Assembly: GCF_001896955.1 (NCBI RefSeq)
Contig: NZ_MKRN01000005.1
Coordinates: 1-41,554 of the forward strand
From: Nitrobacter sp. 62-13
Lineage (GTDB): Bacteria; Pseudomonadota; Alphaproteobacteria; Rhizobiales; Xanthobacteraceae
Length of the DNA stretch: 41,554 nucleotides
Direction: 5' to 3'
The stretch's first letter is position 1, and the number at the start of each line of letters is the position of its first letter. The notes beneath the pieces are model-generated. The model was not told the DNA's origin. It made no database searches and saw only the letters and a list, made by a program, of their open reading frames with translations. Positions 35,041-41,554 of this stretch are shown piece after piece. The position numbers and the translations under genes are program-made.

Positions 35041-35209
35041 GCGGGAAGGTACACTCGTGAATTTGTCAAATCGGCGATTGCCTTGGAGAATAATCGCGCC
35101 GTTGCGGCAAAACCAGCCCTTTCAATTCCGCTTCGCCTGACAGCGCGGGTCTGCAATATTTCGAGGGCAGATGCGGGCAAGGAATCGCAACGCTCCAGGC
35201 GTACGCACG

Positions 35210-35806
35210 ATGAATACGCAACGACAATTCGAGCCGGATTCCGGCCATTCCGATACCGATTTCTGGGTGTTCGGCTACGGTTCGCTGATGTGGCGGCCGG
35301 GATTCGACTTTGCCGAGCAGGTGCCGGCGCGGCTGATCGGCGAGCACCGGGCGCTCTGCGTCTACTCGTTCGACCATCGCGGGACGCCGGAGAAACCGGG
35401 GCTGGTTCTCGGCCTCGACCGCGGAGGCGCCTGCCGGGGCATCGCGTTCCGGGTTGCGGCCGACCACCGCGAAGCGACCGTCGCATATCTGCGCGGGCGC
35501 GAGCAGACCACTCGCGTCTATCGCGAGGTGATGCGCTCCGTCTGGCTCGAGGACGACGCCCGCCGGAGGATCAGCGCGCTGGCTTATGTCGTCGATCGCG
35601 GTCATGTCCAGTATGCGGGGCGGCTGACACTGGCTGAACAAGTTCGTTACGTCCGGCAGGGCCACGGCCGCTCCGGACATAATCGCGACTACGTGCTGTC
35701 CACCGTGAGATCGATCGAGGCACAGGGTTTTCGCGACCCGAAACTTCACCGGGTGGCGGAATTGCTGCGCGACGATACGCCGCCTTCGCGGCTGGAGGCT
35801 GATTGA
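35210..35806 (+). CDS. chaC: glutathione-specific gamma-glutamylcyclotransferase, ChaC family
   Basis: 198 aa. Cleaves glutathione to 5-oxoproline and Cys-Gly in the cytosol. The diagnostic loop FGYGSLMWRPGF is at residues 21-32, followed by RALCVYSFDHRGTPEKPGLVLGLDRGG (substrate loop), GIAFRV, and a tail with GRSGHNRDYVL. The start is ambiguous: ATG 35210 (MNTQRQF) gives the usual length, while an in-frame ATG at 35171 has GAGGG only 3 bases away. It is divergent from the DUF2125 gene and convergent with plsC (gap 35 bases). Confidence 0.88.
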   Translation: MNTQRQFEPDSGHSDTDFWVFGYGSLMWRPGFDFAEQVPARLIGEHRALCVYSFDHRGTPEKPGLVLGLDRGGACRGIAFRVAADHREATVAYLRGREQTTRVYREVMRSVWLEDDARRRISALAYVVDRGHVQYAGRLTLAEQVRYVRQGHGRSGHNRDYVLSTVRSIEAQGFRDPKLHRVAELLRDDTPPSRLEAD

Positions 35807-35841
35807 ATGACGTTATCCGAACGCTTGTTCGGGATCGTGCT

Positions 35842-36615
35842 CTAGGTCTCCGCCGGCGGCGCGTCCGGTACCCGTCCGAACAACCGCGCCTGCTCGCGCC
35901 GGCCGGCTTCGACCAGAGCAGTCGTCGCGCCTTCGATCGATGCCGTCAGCCGCGACATGAATTCGTCGCGCCGCAGTCCCGGCGGCAGCGGATCGAGAAA
36001 CTCGACCGTAATCGTTCCGGGATAGCGCAGGAATGTGCGGCGCGGCCAGCACAGGCCGGAATTGAGCGCCACCGGCACGCACGGCGCCTTGGCTTCGGCA
36101 TAGATCATAGCGACGCCGCTCTTGTACGACGGCGGCGCCCCGATCGGACGCCGCGTCCCTTCCGGAAAAATGACGAGCTGACGCCCGAGACGCATCTGCT
36201 CCTGCGTCATCCGGGCCAGCATTTTGAGCGAGCGTATGCCGGCCTTGCGGTCGATGCCGATCATGCCGGTCTTCGTCAGGTACCAGCCGAAGAACGGAAT
36301 CCACTTCAACTCGCGCTTGAGAATGAAAATCGGCTGATCGATGAGACTGAACAACGCGAACGTCTCCCACATCGACTGATGCTTCGAGGCGATGATCAGC
36401 GGCCCTTTCGGAATCCTTCCTGTGCCGAGAATCTTCACGCGCGTGCCGCAGGTGGCGCGCATCAGCCAGATGTTCCAGCGTCCCCAGGCCTTGACCATGC
36501 TGACAAGGGCCGCGCGCGGCATCACAAAGGTAGGCAGCGCGGCGATGATCCAGATCGCCATCGTCAGGTAGAACAGGACGTTGAAGGCCAGCGAGCGCAG
36601 AAAGATCAAAATCAT
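35842..36615 (-). CDS. plsC: 1-acylglycerol-3-phosphate acyltransferase PlsC
   Basis: 257 aa. Makes phosphatidic acid at the inner membrane. The N-terminal hydrophobic segment is FLRSLAFNVLFYLTMAIWIIAALPTF. Motif I is HQSMWE (His79-Glu84), where the consensus acid is Asp; here it is Glu. Motif III is FPEGTR (150-155), with CVPVALNSG for the last block. ATG 36615 is preferred; upstream TTG codons have no better site. It is the last gene of the minus-strand series ftsE-ftsX-DUF218-plsC, separated from DUF218 by 141 bases with a hairpin repeat. Confidence 0.9.
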   Translation of the reverse strand: MILIFLRSLAFNVLFYLTMAIWIIAALPTFVMPRAALVSMVKAWGRWNIWLMRATCGTRVKILGTGRIPKGPLIIASKHQSMWETFALFSLIDQPIFILKRELKWIPFFGWYLTKTGMIGIDRKAGIRSLKMLARMTQEQMRLGRQLVIFPEGTRRPIGAPPSYKSGVAMIYAEAKAPCVPVALNSGLCWPRRTFLRYPGTITVEFLDPLPPGLRRDEFMSRLTASIEGATTALVEAGRREQARLFGRVPDAPPAET

Positions 36616-36715
36616 CAACAATCCAATTCCGTGGCGCCGGAGGCGGATCCGGCCGGCGGCAAGATAATCTCAATCGATAACCAGCGCGTATTCCGATCGC
36701 AAAACCGGCACCCGA

Positions 36716-36734
36716 CCCCGGATCGAGTCCGGGG
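36716..36734. repeat. 7 bp GC-rich hairpin between DUF218 gene and plsC
   Basis: CCCCGGA, loop TCGAG, TCCGGGG. This sequence type (ACCCCGGATCGAGTCCGGGG) recurs in intergenic regions of this bacterial family as I remember it; part of it (CTCCGGACTTGATCCG) is echoed at about 33720 after tyrC. Confidence 0.5.
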
Positions 36735-36756
36735 CAGGCTCTTTCGAGGTCCTGCT

Positions 36757-37476
36757 CTAGCCCGAGGACGGTCGCTTCGGCTCCGCCGATCCGGGCGGCT
36801 GGTCGCCGGTCTCGGGGAAAGGTTCGAGGCCGATGGAAGCCAGGCGAACCCGCACCTCCGCGGCGAGGTATTTGACATACTCCGATAGCAAGAGCCGGAG
36901 GGTGGCGCCACTCGTCCACCATGGCTCTTCGCGCCACTTGTCGCCGATCACCGCGAAGGGAATCAGGGTGGTGTCCGGCATCGCGTGCGACAATTCGACT
37001 ATGGCGCGGGGCATATGATAGTTGGAGGTCACCACGATCAGGGAGCGGAAACCTTGTTCATCGACCCAGCGCCGCGTCTCGCTGGCATTGCTCCGGGTAT
37101 TGACCGCCGAACGATCGAGGTCGACGCAGCATGTCAGCAGGCGCTGGCTGTCCGGCAACGAGCGCGAAATATCGCTGACCCCGTTGGTGGGATGGACGCC
37201 CGAGATCAGCAGCCGCTTGCCGTAGCCGCCAGCCAGAAGCTCGATCGCGTCGGAAATCCGCGACGAGCCGCCGGTGAGCACGACGATGCCATCGGCATTG
37301 CTGGCGGGCTTGGTCTCGACACCGCGCAATTGCGACAAAAATCCGACGAAGCCTACTCCCGCTCCGACGAAGGCAAGCCCTACAGCCGCGCCCAAGGCCG
37401 CGAGCATCCTGGCGCGGCGCCGCGCAGGCGTCCCGCGTGACGCTTCCGGCTTGTCATGACGCGCTTGTTCACTCAT
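36757..37476 (-). CDS. YdcF/DUF218 family membrane-anchored protein
   Basis: 239 aa. A basic N-terminus is followed by one transmembrane segment (about 24-48, MLAALGAAVGLAFVGAGVGFVGFL), then the DUF218 domain: DGIVVLTGGSSRISDAIELL, GKRLLISGVHPTNG, NTRSNASETRRWVDEQGFRSLIVVTSNYHMPRA. The acidic/Asn/Ser cluster and YHMPR are typical. Relatives (YdcF, SanA, ElyC) act in envelope homeostasis, some in lipid-carrier metabolism. The neighbours ftsEX and plsC point to an envelope or division role. Confidence 0.87.
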   Translation of the reverse strand: MSEQARHDKPEASRGTPARRRARMLAALGAAVGLAFVGAGVGFVGFLSQLRGVETKPASNADGIVVLTGGSSRISDAIELLAGGYGKRLLISGVHPTNGVSDISRSLPDSQRLLTCCVDLDRSAVNTRSNASETRRWVDEQGFRSLIVVTSNYHMPRAIVELSHAMPDTTLIPFAVIGDKWREEPWWTSGATLRLLLSEYVKYLAAEVRVRLASIGLEPFPETGDQPPGSAEPKRPSSG

Positions 37477-37509
37477 CCGTTCGATATTCCTGGTCGCCTC
37501 GACTTTAGT

Positions 37510-37553
37510 GCGTTTTGGGGCGAAGTGGAATCCGGGTCGTTCCGGGAAAGCTG
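37510..37553. repeat. palindromic intergenic repeat (degenerate copy 2)
   Basis: GCGTTTTGGGGCGAAGTGG followed by AATCCGGGTCGTTCCGGG and GAAAGC. Aligned to copy 1 at 23645 the first 27 bases agree at roughly 22 positions; the closing arm has decayed. It lies between ftsX and the DUF218 gene. Confidence 0.5.
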
Positions 37554-37571
37554 TGAGGCCTGAACGGCCGC

Positions 37572-38543
37572 TCAGTCAATTTCGTCCAGCGTCGCGAACA
37601 ACGTGCGGCGGGCGGCCAAAGCGGTGATCGCCGCGATCAGCACAGTCTGGACCACCAGCACGAGATAGCCCGAGGGACGCAGCGAGAAGGTGCCGAGCAG
37701 CGCGGCGAACTGATCCCCGACCGGCGTTCCGGAAAACCAGGTGGCGATCGATTCGGAGAACCCGAACACCATCATGGCGGCGACACAGCCGATTGTACCG
37801 CCCTCGAACCCGAGCCGCAGGAAATGCCGCAGGAAGCGATTGGCGATGTAGCGGTCACTCGCGCCGACGAAATGCAGCACCTCGACGATCGGCCGATTGG
37901 CCGCCATTGCGCCACGGGTCGCGAAGGATACCGAAATAATAGTGGCAATGATGACCAAAACGAGCACACCGACGCCTGCGAACACCGTCGCATTGGTCAT
38001 CGACCGCATCCGATTGATCCAGGCGCGATGGTCGTCCACGCTGGCCGACGGCGCCAGTTGCGTCACGCGGCTGCGGAGCCCTTCCAGGTCGAGCCTGGTC
38101 CCCGGCGCCGCCCGCGCCACGATCATGCGGGGCACCGGCAGATCGTCAAGCGACAGGCCACTGCCGAGCCACGGCTCCAGCAGCTTGCCCGACTCCTCCC
38201 TGGTATACGGCCTGACGTCGAGGATGCCCGGCTCGGCGCGCACCGCGCTGGCGACAGCGGTCACGTCGCGTTCGATGTCGCGTCCGGCAACCGGGCGTAC
38301 CTGGATGGTGATTTCGCTCGCAACCTCCGATTGCCATTCCGTCGCCGAGGCGCTGACCAGCAGCACCGCCCCGGTCGTGATCGAGGCCAGAAACGTCATG
38401 ATGGCGACGACGGCGACCAGGGCGCGGCCGGCGATCGAGGCGCGCGGCACGATTGGCGACATGTTGCGCGCGCGGGCCGGCACCTGCGGGCGTTCGCGCC
38501 CGAGATCCACCAGAACACCGTGGTCGTTGCCTGCATTATTCAT
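37572..38543 (-). CDS. ftsX: cell-division protein FtsX
   Basis: 323 aa. Membrane subunit of the FtsEX complex, which couples ATP hydrolysis to peptidoglycan hydrolases at the septum. A cytoplasmic N-tail, first transmembrane helix about 38-62 (ALVAVVAIMTFLASITTGAVLLV), periplasmic loop (about 65-185), then three helices (VGVLVLVIIATIISVSFA, GFEGGTIGCVAAMMVFGF and LVLVVQTVLIAAITALAA). Conserved EVLHFVGASDRYIANRFLRHF lies between helices 2 and 3. The start overlaps the ftsE end by 8 bases. Confidence 0.9.
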   Translation of the reverse strand: MNNAGNDHGVLVDLGRERPQVPARARNMSPIVPRASIAGRALVAVVAIMTFLASITTGAVLLVSASATEWQSEVASEITIQVRPVAGRDIERDVTAVASAVRAEPGILDVRPYTREESGKLLEPWLGSGLSLDDLPVPRMIVARAAPGTRLDLEGLRSRVTQLAPSASVDDHRAWINRMRSMTNATVFAGVGVLVLVIIATIISVSFATRGAMAANRPIVEVLHFVGASDRYIANRFLRHFLRLGFEGGTIGCVAAMMVFGFSESIATWFSGTPVGDQFAALLGTFSLRPSGYLVLVVQTVLIAAITALAARRTLFATLDEID

Positions 38544-39195
38544 AGACGTGCAGCCGTCCCTGATGCAGCACCAGACGCCGAGCGTCGTACTGATCCATCA
38601 GCGTGATATCGTGCGTGGCGATGATGACCGCCGTGCCGGATTTGTTCAACTCGATGAATAGCCGCAGCAGCCGCCGTCCGAGCGTCGGATCGACGTTACC
38701 GGTCGGCTCGTCCGCCAGCAGAAGCTGCGGGCGCGCGATCACGGCGCGCGCGATCGCCGCGCGCTGCTTCTCGCCCCCGGACAACACCGGCGGCAACGCG
38801 TCCATGCGCTCGCCAAGACCCACCCATTTCAGAAGATCGATGACTTCCCGCCGATAGGTCGATTCATCGCGCCCCGTCACACGGAACGGCAACGCAACGT
38901 TCTCGTAAGTCGTCATGTGATCGAGCAGGCGGAAGTCCTGCAGCACGATCCCGATACGCTTGCGCAGATCGGCGACTTCATCCTTGCCCAGCAGGGAGAC
39001 GTCCTGACCGAACAGGTTAACCAGCCCCCGCGTCGGCCGCAGCGACAGAAACAACAGCCGCAGCAGGGACGTTTTTCCCGCCCCCGACGGGCCGGTGAGA
39101 AACTGGAAGGAATGGGCCGGAACCTGAAAGCTGAGGTCGCGCAAAATCTCCGGGCCGAGCCCGTAGCGCAAGCCGACATTTTCGAATCGGATCAA
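38536..39195 (-). CDS. ftsE: cell-division ATP-binding protein FtsE
   Basis: 219 aa ABC ATPase. Walker A GPSGAGKT (35-42), Q-loop [21 protein letters not shown], signature [15 protein letters not shown], Walker [13 protein letters not shown], and H-loop ATHD. The DFRLLDH segment is FtsE-typical. The start is a TTG at 39195 ([12 protein letters not shown]). No ATG is near and the ribosome site is weak, which may keep levels low. It partners FtsX. A strong inverted repeat (39209-39258) lies directly upstream. Confidence 0.93.
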   Translation of the reverse strand: MIRFENVGLRYGLGPEILRDLSFQVPAHSFQFLTGPSGAGKTSLLRLLFLSLRPTRGLVNLFGQDVSLLGKDEVADLRKRIGIVLQDFRLLDHMTTYENVALPFRVTGRDESTYRREVIDLLKWVGLGERMDALPPVLSGGEKQRAAIARAVIARPQLLLADEPTGNVDPTLGRRLLRLFIELNKSGTAVIIATHDITLMDQYDARRLVLHQGRLHVYE

Positions 39196-39208
39196 GCCTG
39201 GTGTCCCG

Positions 39209-39258
39209 AATCCAAAGTTCGCAACGTTCTCAGCACGCCCTTTCGCGAACTTTGGATT
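39209..39258. repeat. perfect 14 bp inverted repeat upstream of ftsE
   Basis: AATCCAAAGTTCGC (39209-39222) and GCGAACTTTGGATT (39245-39258) with a 22-base spacer. It begins 14 bases upstream of the ftsE TTG, so it would form a stem in the mRNA leader if transcription starts beyond it. It may also be another member of the family's intergenic repeats. Confidence 0.75.
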
Positions 39259-39427
39259 TGAAAGGACACCGATGTGGATGTTCAGAAGTTCCCTTGACGG
39301 ACTCCTTGCGAGAATGAGGAGAATTGCCGATCCACCCCACGAACTCCGTTCGAGGGAGGCGGCCGGCCAAGTTAAGCCGCCCGGACCGTACGCGTCCCCG
39401 CGGTCTCCGACACGCGGACGGCGATCG

Positions 39428-39483
39428 GATTCGTTGTGCGTCGGTTATGGTTTCCGATTCGTTAACGGTCGGCGCATAGACTC
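39428..39483 (+). promoter_or_regulatory. GANTC cluster with CtrA half-site before the MJ0042-cpdR pair
   Basis: Three CcrM-type methylation sites (GATTC at 39428 and 39456, GACTC at 39479) fall within 56 bases, with TTAAC at 39462-39466. They lie 30-85 bases before the ATG at 39513, in the promoter position. In Caulobacter-type bacteria such sites mark cell-cycle-timed promoters (GcrA/CcrM/CtrA). Confidence 0.45.
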
Positions 39484-39512
39484 CGGACAGCGTCATTTGC
39501 GGCGATTCGTCC

Positions 39513-40358
39513 ATGCACATTATCTGTCCTCATTGTACGACATCCTACGCGGTCGACTCCGCAACTTTCGGCGATGCGGGCCGCACCGTGCGCTGCTCGC
39601 GCTGCAAGGAAACGTGGCGGGCAACGCCTGAAAAGATCGCGACCGCCGAGGCTCGCGTCCCTTCGATGGCGGGAGCGGACGAGGCCGCTGGATGGAACGA
39701 ACCGGCGGAGACCATCCCCTCCGTCGACAGCCCATCGATCGCCAGCGACCTGCCGGAAAGCCCGGAACTCAGCGGCGCGCAGCAGGAACTCGCCGGCGCC
39801 TGGACCTCGCCGGCACAACAGGACAACACGCCCCGGGATAACGAGCGGCCGCTTTCGACCGCTCCTTCGCGGCTCCGCGCCCTGCTCAAGCCCGGATTCA
39901 CGTTGCGCCGGGCTGCGGTGAATCTGAACACTATCTGCGTCGCAATGGCCGCCATGGTGCTGGCGCTGGTGATCTGGCGCGCCGAGATCGTGCGGCTGCT
40001 GCCGCAAACCGCAACGTTCTACCGCCTGGCCGGGCTGGAAGTGAACTTGCGTGGATTGGCGTTCAAGGACGTCAAGATGTCGACCGAAACCGTCAACGGC
40101 AAACCCGTACTGGTCATCGAAGGGATGATCGTGGCGCAAACCCGCAAGCCGGTCGAATTGCCGCGTCTGCGCTTCAGCGTCCGCGACGCGCACGGCACGG
40201 AGATATATGCGTGGAACGCGGTGCTCGAACAGGCCGCGCTCAAGCCGGGAGAGAACGCCTGGTTCCGCTCGCGGCTGGCGTCGCCGCCGGCGGAAGGCCG
40301 CAGCATCGACGTGCGTTTCTTCAACCGGCAGGATCTTGCCACGGGAAGCGGAGCATAA
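39513..40358 (+). CDS. MJ0042-type zinc-ribbon membrane protein
   Basis: 281 aa. The N-terminal zinc ribbon has Cys5, Cys8, Cys28 and Cys31 (ICPHCTTSYAVD and VRCSRCKETW), the MJ0042 finger-like motif. An acidic, Pro/Ser-rich linker (about 40-125) follows. One transmembrane segment is near 130-150 (ICVAMAAMVLALVIWRAEI), then an extracytoplasmic DUF3426-like domain (LAFKDVKMSTETVNGKPVLVIEGMI through WNAVLEQAALKPGENAWF). The topology is ribbon inside, beta-domain outside. Function unknown. It lies directly before cpdR (3 bases apart), a pairing that suggests a cell-cycle role. Confidence 0.83.
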   Translation: MHIICPHCTTSYAVDSATFGDAGRTVRCSRCKETWRATPEKIATAEARVPSMAGADEAAGWNEPAETIPSVDSPSIASDLPESPELSGAQQELAGAWTSPAQQDNTPRDNERPLSTAPSRLRALLKPGFTLRRAAVNLNTICVAMAAMVLALVIWRAEIVRLLPQTATFYRLAGLEVNLRGLAFKDVKMSTETVNGKPVLVIEGMIVAQTRKPVELPRLRFSVRDAHGTEIYAWNAVLEQAALKPGENAWFRSRLASPPAEGRSIDVRFFNRQDLATGSGA

Positions 40359-40361
40359 ACC

Positions 40362-40748
40362 GTGGCGCGCGTTCTCATCGCCGACGACGAGGACTCGATG
40401 CGGTCGCTCGTTGCCCGCGCCGTCGCCATGGACAGCCACGAGACGGTGACCGCGGCCGACGGCGCCGAGGCGCTGGATATTCTGACCGGCGACGCCCGCA
40501 CCTTCGATCTTCTGCTCACCGACATCAAGATGCCGATCATGGACGGCATCGCACTGGCGCTGGCCGCCGCGCGTGATTTCCCCGATCTGGTCATCCTGTT
40601 GATGACCGGCTTCGCCGATCAGCGCGAGCGCGCGTCAGGTCTCGACGCGATCGTCCACGACGTCATCACCAAGCCGTTTTCGGTGGCCGATATCCGCACC
40701 GCCGTCGCCGATGCGCTGGCCGAGCGACGCTCCCGGAATGATCAGTAA
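40362..40748 (+). CDS. cpdR: single-domain response regulator CpdR
   Basis: 128 aa stand-alone receiver. Acidic pocket Asp8-Asp9, phospho-acceptor Asp54 (LLTDIKMPIMDG), Thr82 (MTGF) and Lys104 (ITKPF) are all present, with no output domain. In Caulobacter unphosphorylated CpdR primes the ClpXP protease to degrade PopA/CtrA-linked substrates. The match MARVLIADDEDSMRSLVARAV, then MTGFADQRERASG, fits this family. It starts at GTG 40362 with GGAG nine bases upstream, inside the previous gene's end. Its 3' end overlaps the convergent TIGR02302 gene by 7 bases. Confidence 0.85.
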   Translation: MARVLIADDEDSMRSLVARAVAMDSHETVTAADGAEALDILTGDARTFDLLLTDIKMPIMDGIALALAAARDFPDLVILLMTGFADQRERASGLDAIVHDVITKPFSVADIRTAVADALAERRSRNDQ

Positions 40749-41554
40749 TCCTTGAGCAGTCGCTCGATATAGTCGAGCTCGATCTTCGGCCGTGACGGAT
40801 CGGCGAAGCGGCGGCGCAGTTCTTCGAGAATGCGGCGGACCCGCTGCACGTCGATCTCGCCGGGAATCCTGACGCTCGAATCCTGGCCGAATTCCCGGCC
40901 ACGCAACGGCCGTCCCAGCGGATCGGTTTGGTTGCCGCCGCTCTGCCGGTTGCCCGCCCGACTGCCCGGACCATCCTCGCCCTGCCCCTCGCCCTCGCCC
41001 TGCTGCATGGCTTCGGCAAGGCTCCGGGCGCCCTTGCGCAGCGCTTCAAGCGCGCGGCCTTGCGCATCGACGGCACCCTCGGCATTGCCTTCGCCAAGCC
41101 GTCCGCGGGCGTCACCCATGGCGGAGTCGGCCTGACCCAGGCCATTCTCGCCATGACCCTGGTCGGCCGGCGATCCTTGCTCGCCGTCCTGACCCGACCT
41201 GTCACGCTGAGCCGGTCCCATTCCGCGTCTGGCAAGCTCCTGCTGCAACGTCCTCAGTCGGTCTTGCAGCGCCTGCTGGTCCTGCTGCAAGCCATCCATC
41301 GCGTGGTGGCCGTCCTGGCTGTTGTCGTGCATGCTGTCGCGCCGGGAGTCCTGACCCTGTTTATAGGTCCTGTCGCGCAACTGCTGCTGCTTGCGGATCA
41401 TGTCGCCGAGTTCATTCAGCGACTGCTGCAGGTCCCCGTCCTCGCCCTGGCCAGGCTGCGCCATCTGGAGATTTTCGAGCATCTGCTGCAACTGCTCGAG
41501 CAACTGCCTGGCGGCGTCCTTGTCGCCGGAGCGCGACAGCCGCTCCATGCGCTC
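40742..41554 (-). CDS. TIGR02302/DUF4175 family protein, C-terminal part (gene runs off the window)
   Basis: The last 270 or so residues of a large protein, 5' end missing. Gln- and Met-rich helical stretches (QLLEQLQQMLENLQMAQPGQGEDG, DMIRKQQQLRDRTYKQG), Gly/Gln/Asp-rich low-complexity linkers, and the conserved end RIPGEIDVQRVRRILEELRRR followed by FADPSRPKIELDYIERLLKDY. These are hallmarks of the alphaproteobacterial TIGR02302 family, whose N-terminal part normally holds membrane helices. Function unknown; likely envelope-associated. Confidence 0.85.
   Translation of the reverse strand, partial: ERMERLSRSGDKDAARQLLEQLQQMLENLQMAQPGQGEDGDLQQSLNELGDMIRKQQQLRDRTYKQGQDSRRDSMHDNSQDGHHAMDGLQQDQQALQDRLRTLQQELARRGMGPAQRDRSGQDGEQGSPADQGHGENGLGQADSAMGDARGRLGEGNAEGAVDAQGRALEALRKGARSLAEAMQQGEGEGQGEDGPGSRAGNRQSGGNQTDPLGRPLRGREFGQDSSVRIPGEIDVQRVRRILEELRRRFADPSRPKIELDYIERLLKDY

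Larger units (their letters stand above)
39196..39512. other. divergent intergenic region between ftsE and the MJ0042 gene
   Basis: 317 bases holding promoters for both directions, a perfect 14 bp inverted repeat near ftsE, and a cluster of GANTC sites with a TTAAC half-site near the plus-strand gene (each listed). No small gene is supported. Confidence 0.6.

Noticed and set aside
1-41554. CRISPR arrays, insertion sequences, phage genes, toxin-antitoxin pairs, defence islands
   Set aside because: No regularly spaced repeats, transposase or integrase motifs, and no paired small genes of that kind were seen on either strand.

Overview
The window is high-GC DNA from an alphaproteobacterium, most likely of the Bradyrhizobium / Nitrobacter / Rhodopseudomonas / Afipia group (Nitrobacteraceae). 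The support is the gene repertoire: SciP, FlbD, CpdR, a BA14K-like protein, DUF2125 and TIGR02302 proteins, a SAM-II riboswitch, CtrA-type TTAA-N7-TTAAC boxes, and palindromic intergenic repeats of a kind I associate with this family. It looks like ordinary chromosome. I see no insertion sequence, prophage, integrase or CRISPR array.

Layout. (1) 0.3-4.6 kb: a tiny proline-rich protein gene, then a three-subunit molybdenum hydroxylase of the PaoABC type whose large subunit carries a Tat-like signal. (2) 4.6-7.8 kb: about 0.6 kb of gene-poor sequence, tRNA-Met(CAT), a small secreted protein, a phospholipid-type methyltransferase and mnmA, all on the minus strand. (3) 8.1-16.2 kb: a flagellar block fliK-flgD-sciP-fliF-fliG-fliH-fliN-flbD. 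Putative CtrA sites precede sciP and fliF, and a strong terminator follows sciP. (4) 16.4-18.2 kb: a RecD-like helicase and a BA14K-like secreted protein. (5) 18.3-26.6 kb, minus strand: metB, cysI, cysJ and clpB, with repeats between cysJ and clpB and a heat-shock-like promoter before clpB. (6) 26.6-28.2 kb: a MOSC protein and a His-rich secreted hydrolase-like protein. A perfect CtrA consensus box lies upstream of the latter, which also has a disturbed start region. (7) 28.4-30.5 kb, minus: metX-metW behind a SAM-II riboswitch with a complete terminator/antiterminator system. (8) 30.7-33.7 kb, plus: chorismate mutase (fused to a degenerate second domain), hisC-type aminotransferase and prephenate/arogenate dehydrogenase. 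(9) 33.8-39.2 kb: DUF2125 protein, ChaC, and the minus-strand set ftsE-ftsX-DUF218-plsC. (10) 39.5-41.5 kb: MJ0042 zinc-ribbon membrane protein, cpdR, and the 3' part of a TIGR02302/DUF4175 gene running off the right edge.

How the parts fit. cysJI and metB/metX/metW form a sulfate-to-methionine theme, with metX under SAM feedback. sciP, flbD, cpdR, ftsEX and the CtrA/GANTC-marked promoters form a cell-cycle and flagellum theme. I found no clearly undescribed multi-gene system. The best leads are the CtrA-box-controlled His-rich hydrolase, the riboswitch attenuator, the Tat signal on the large rather than the small Pao-type subunit, the GANTC cluster before the cpdR pair, and the shared palindromic repeats.
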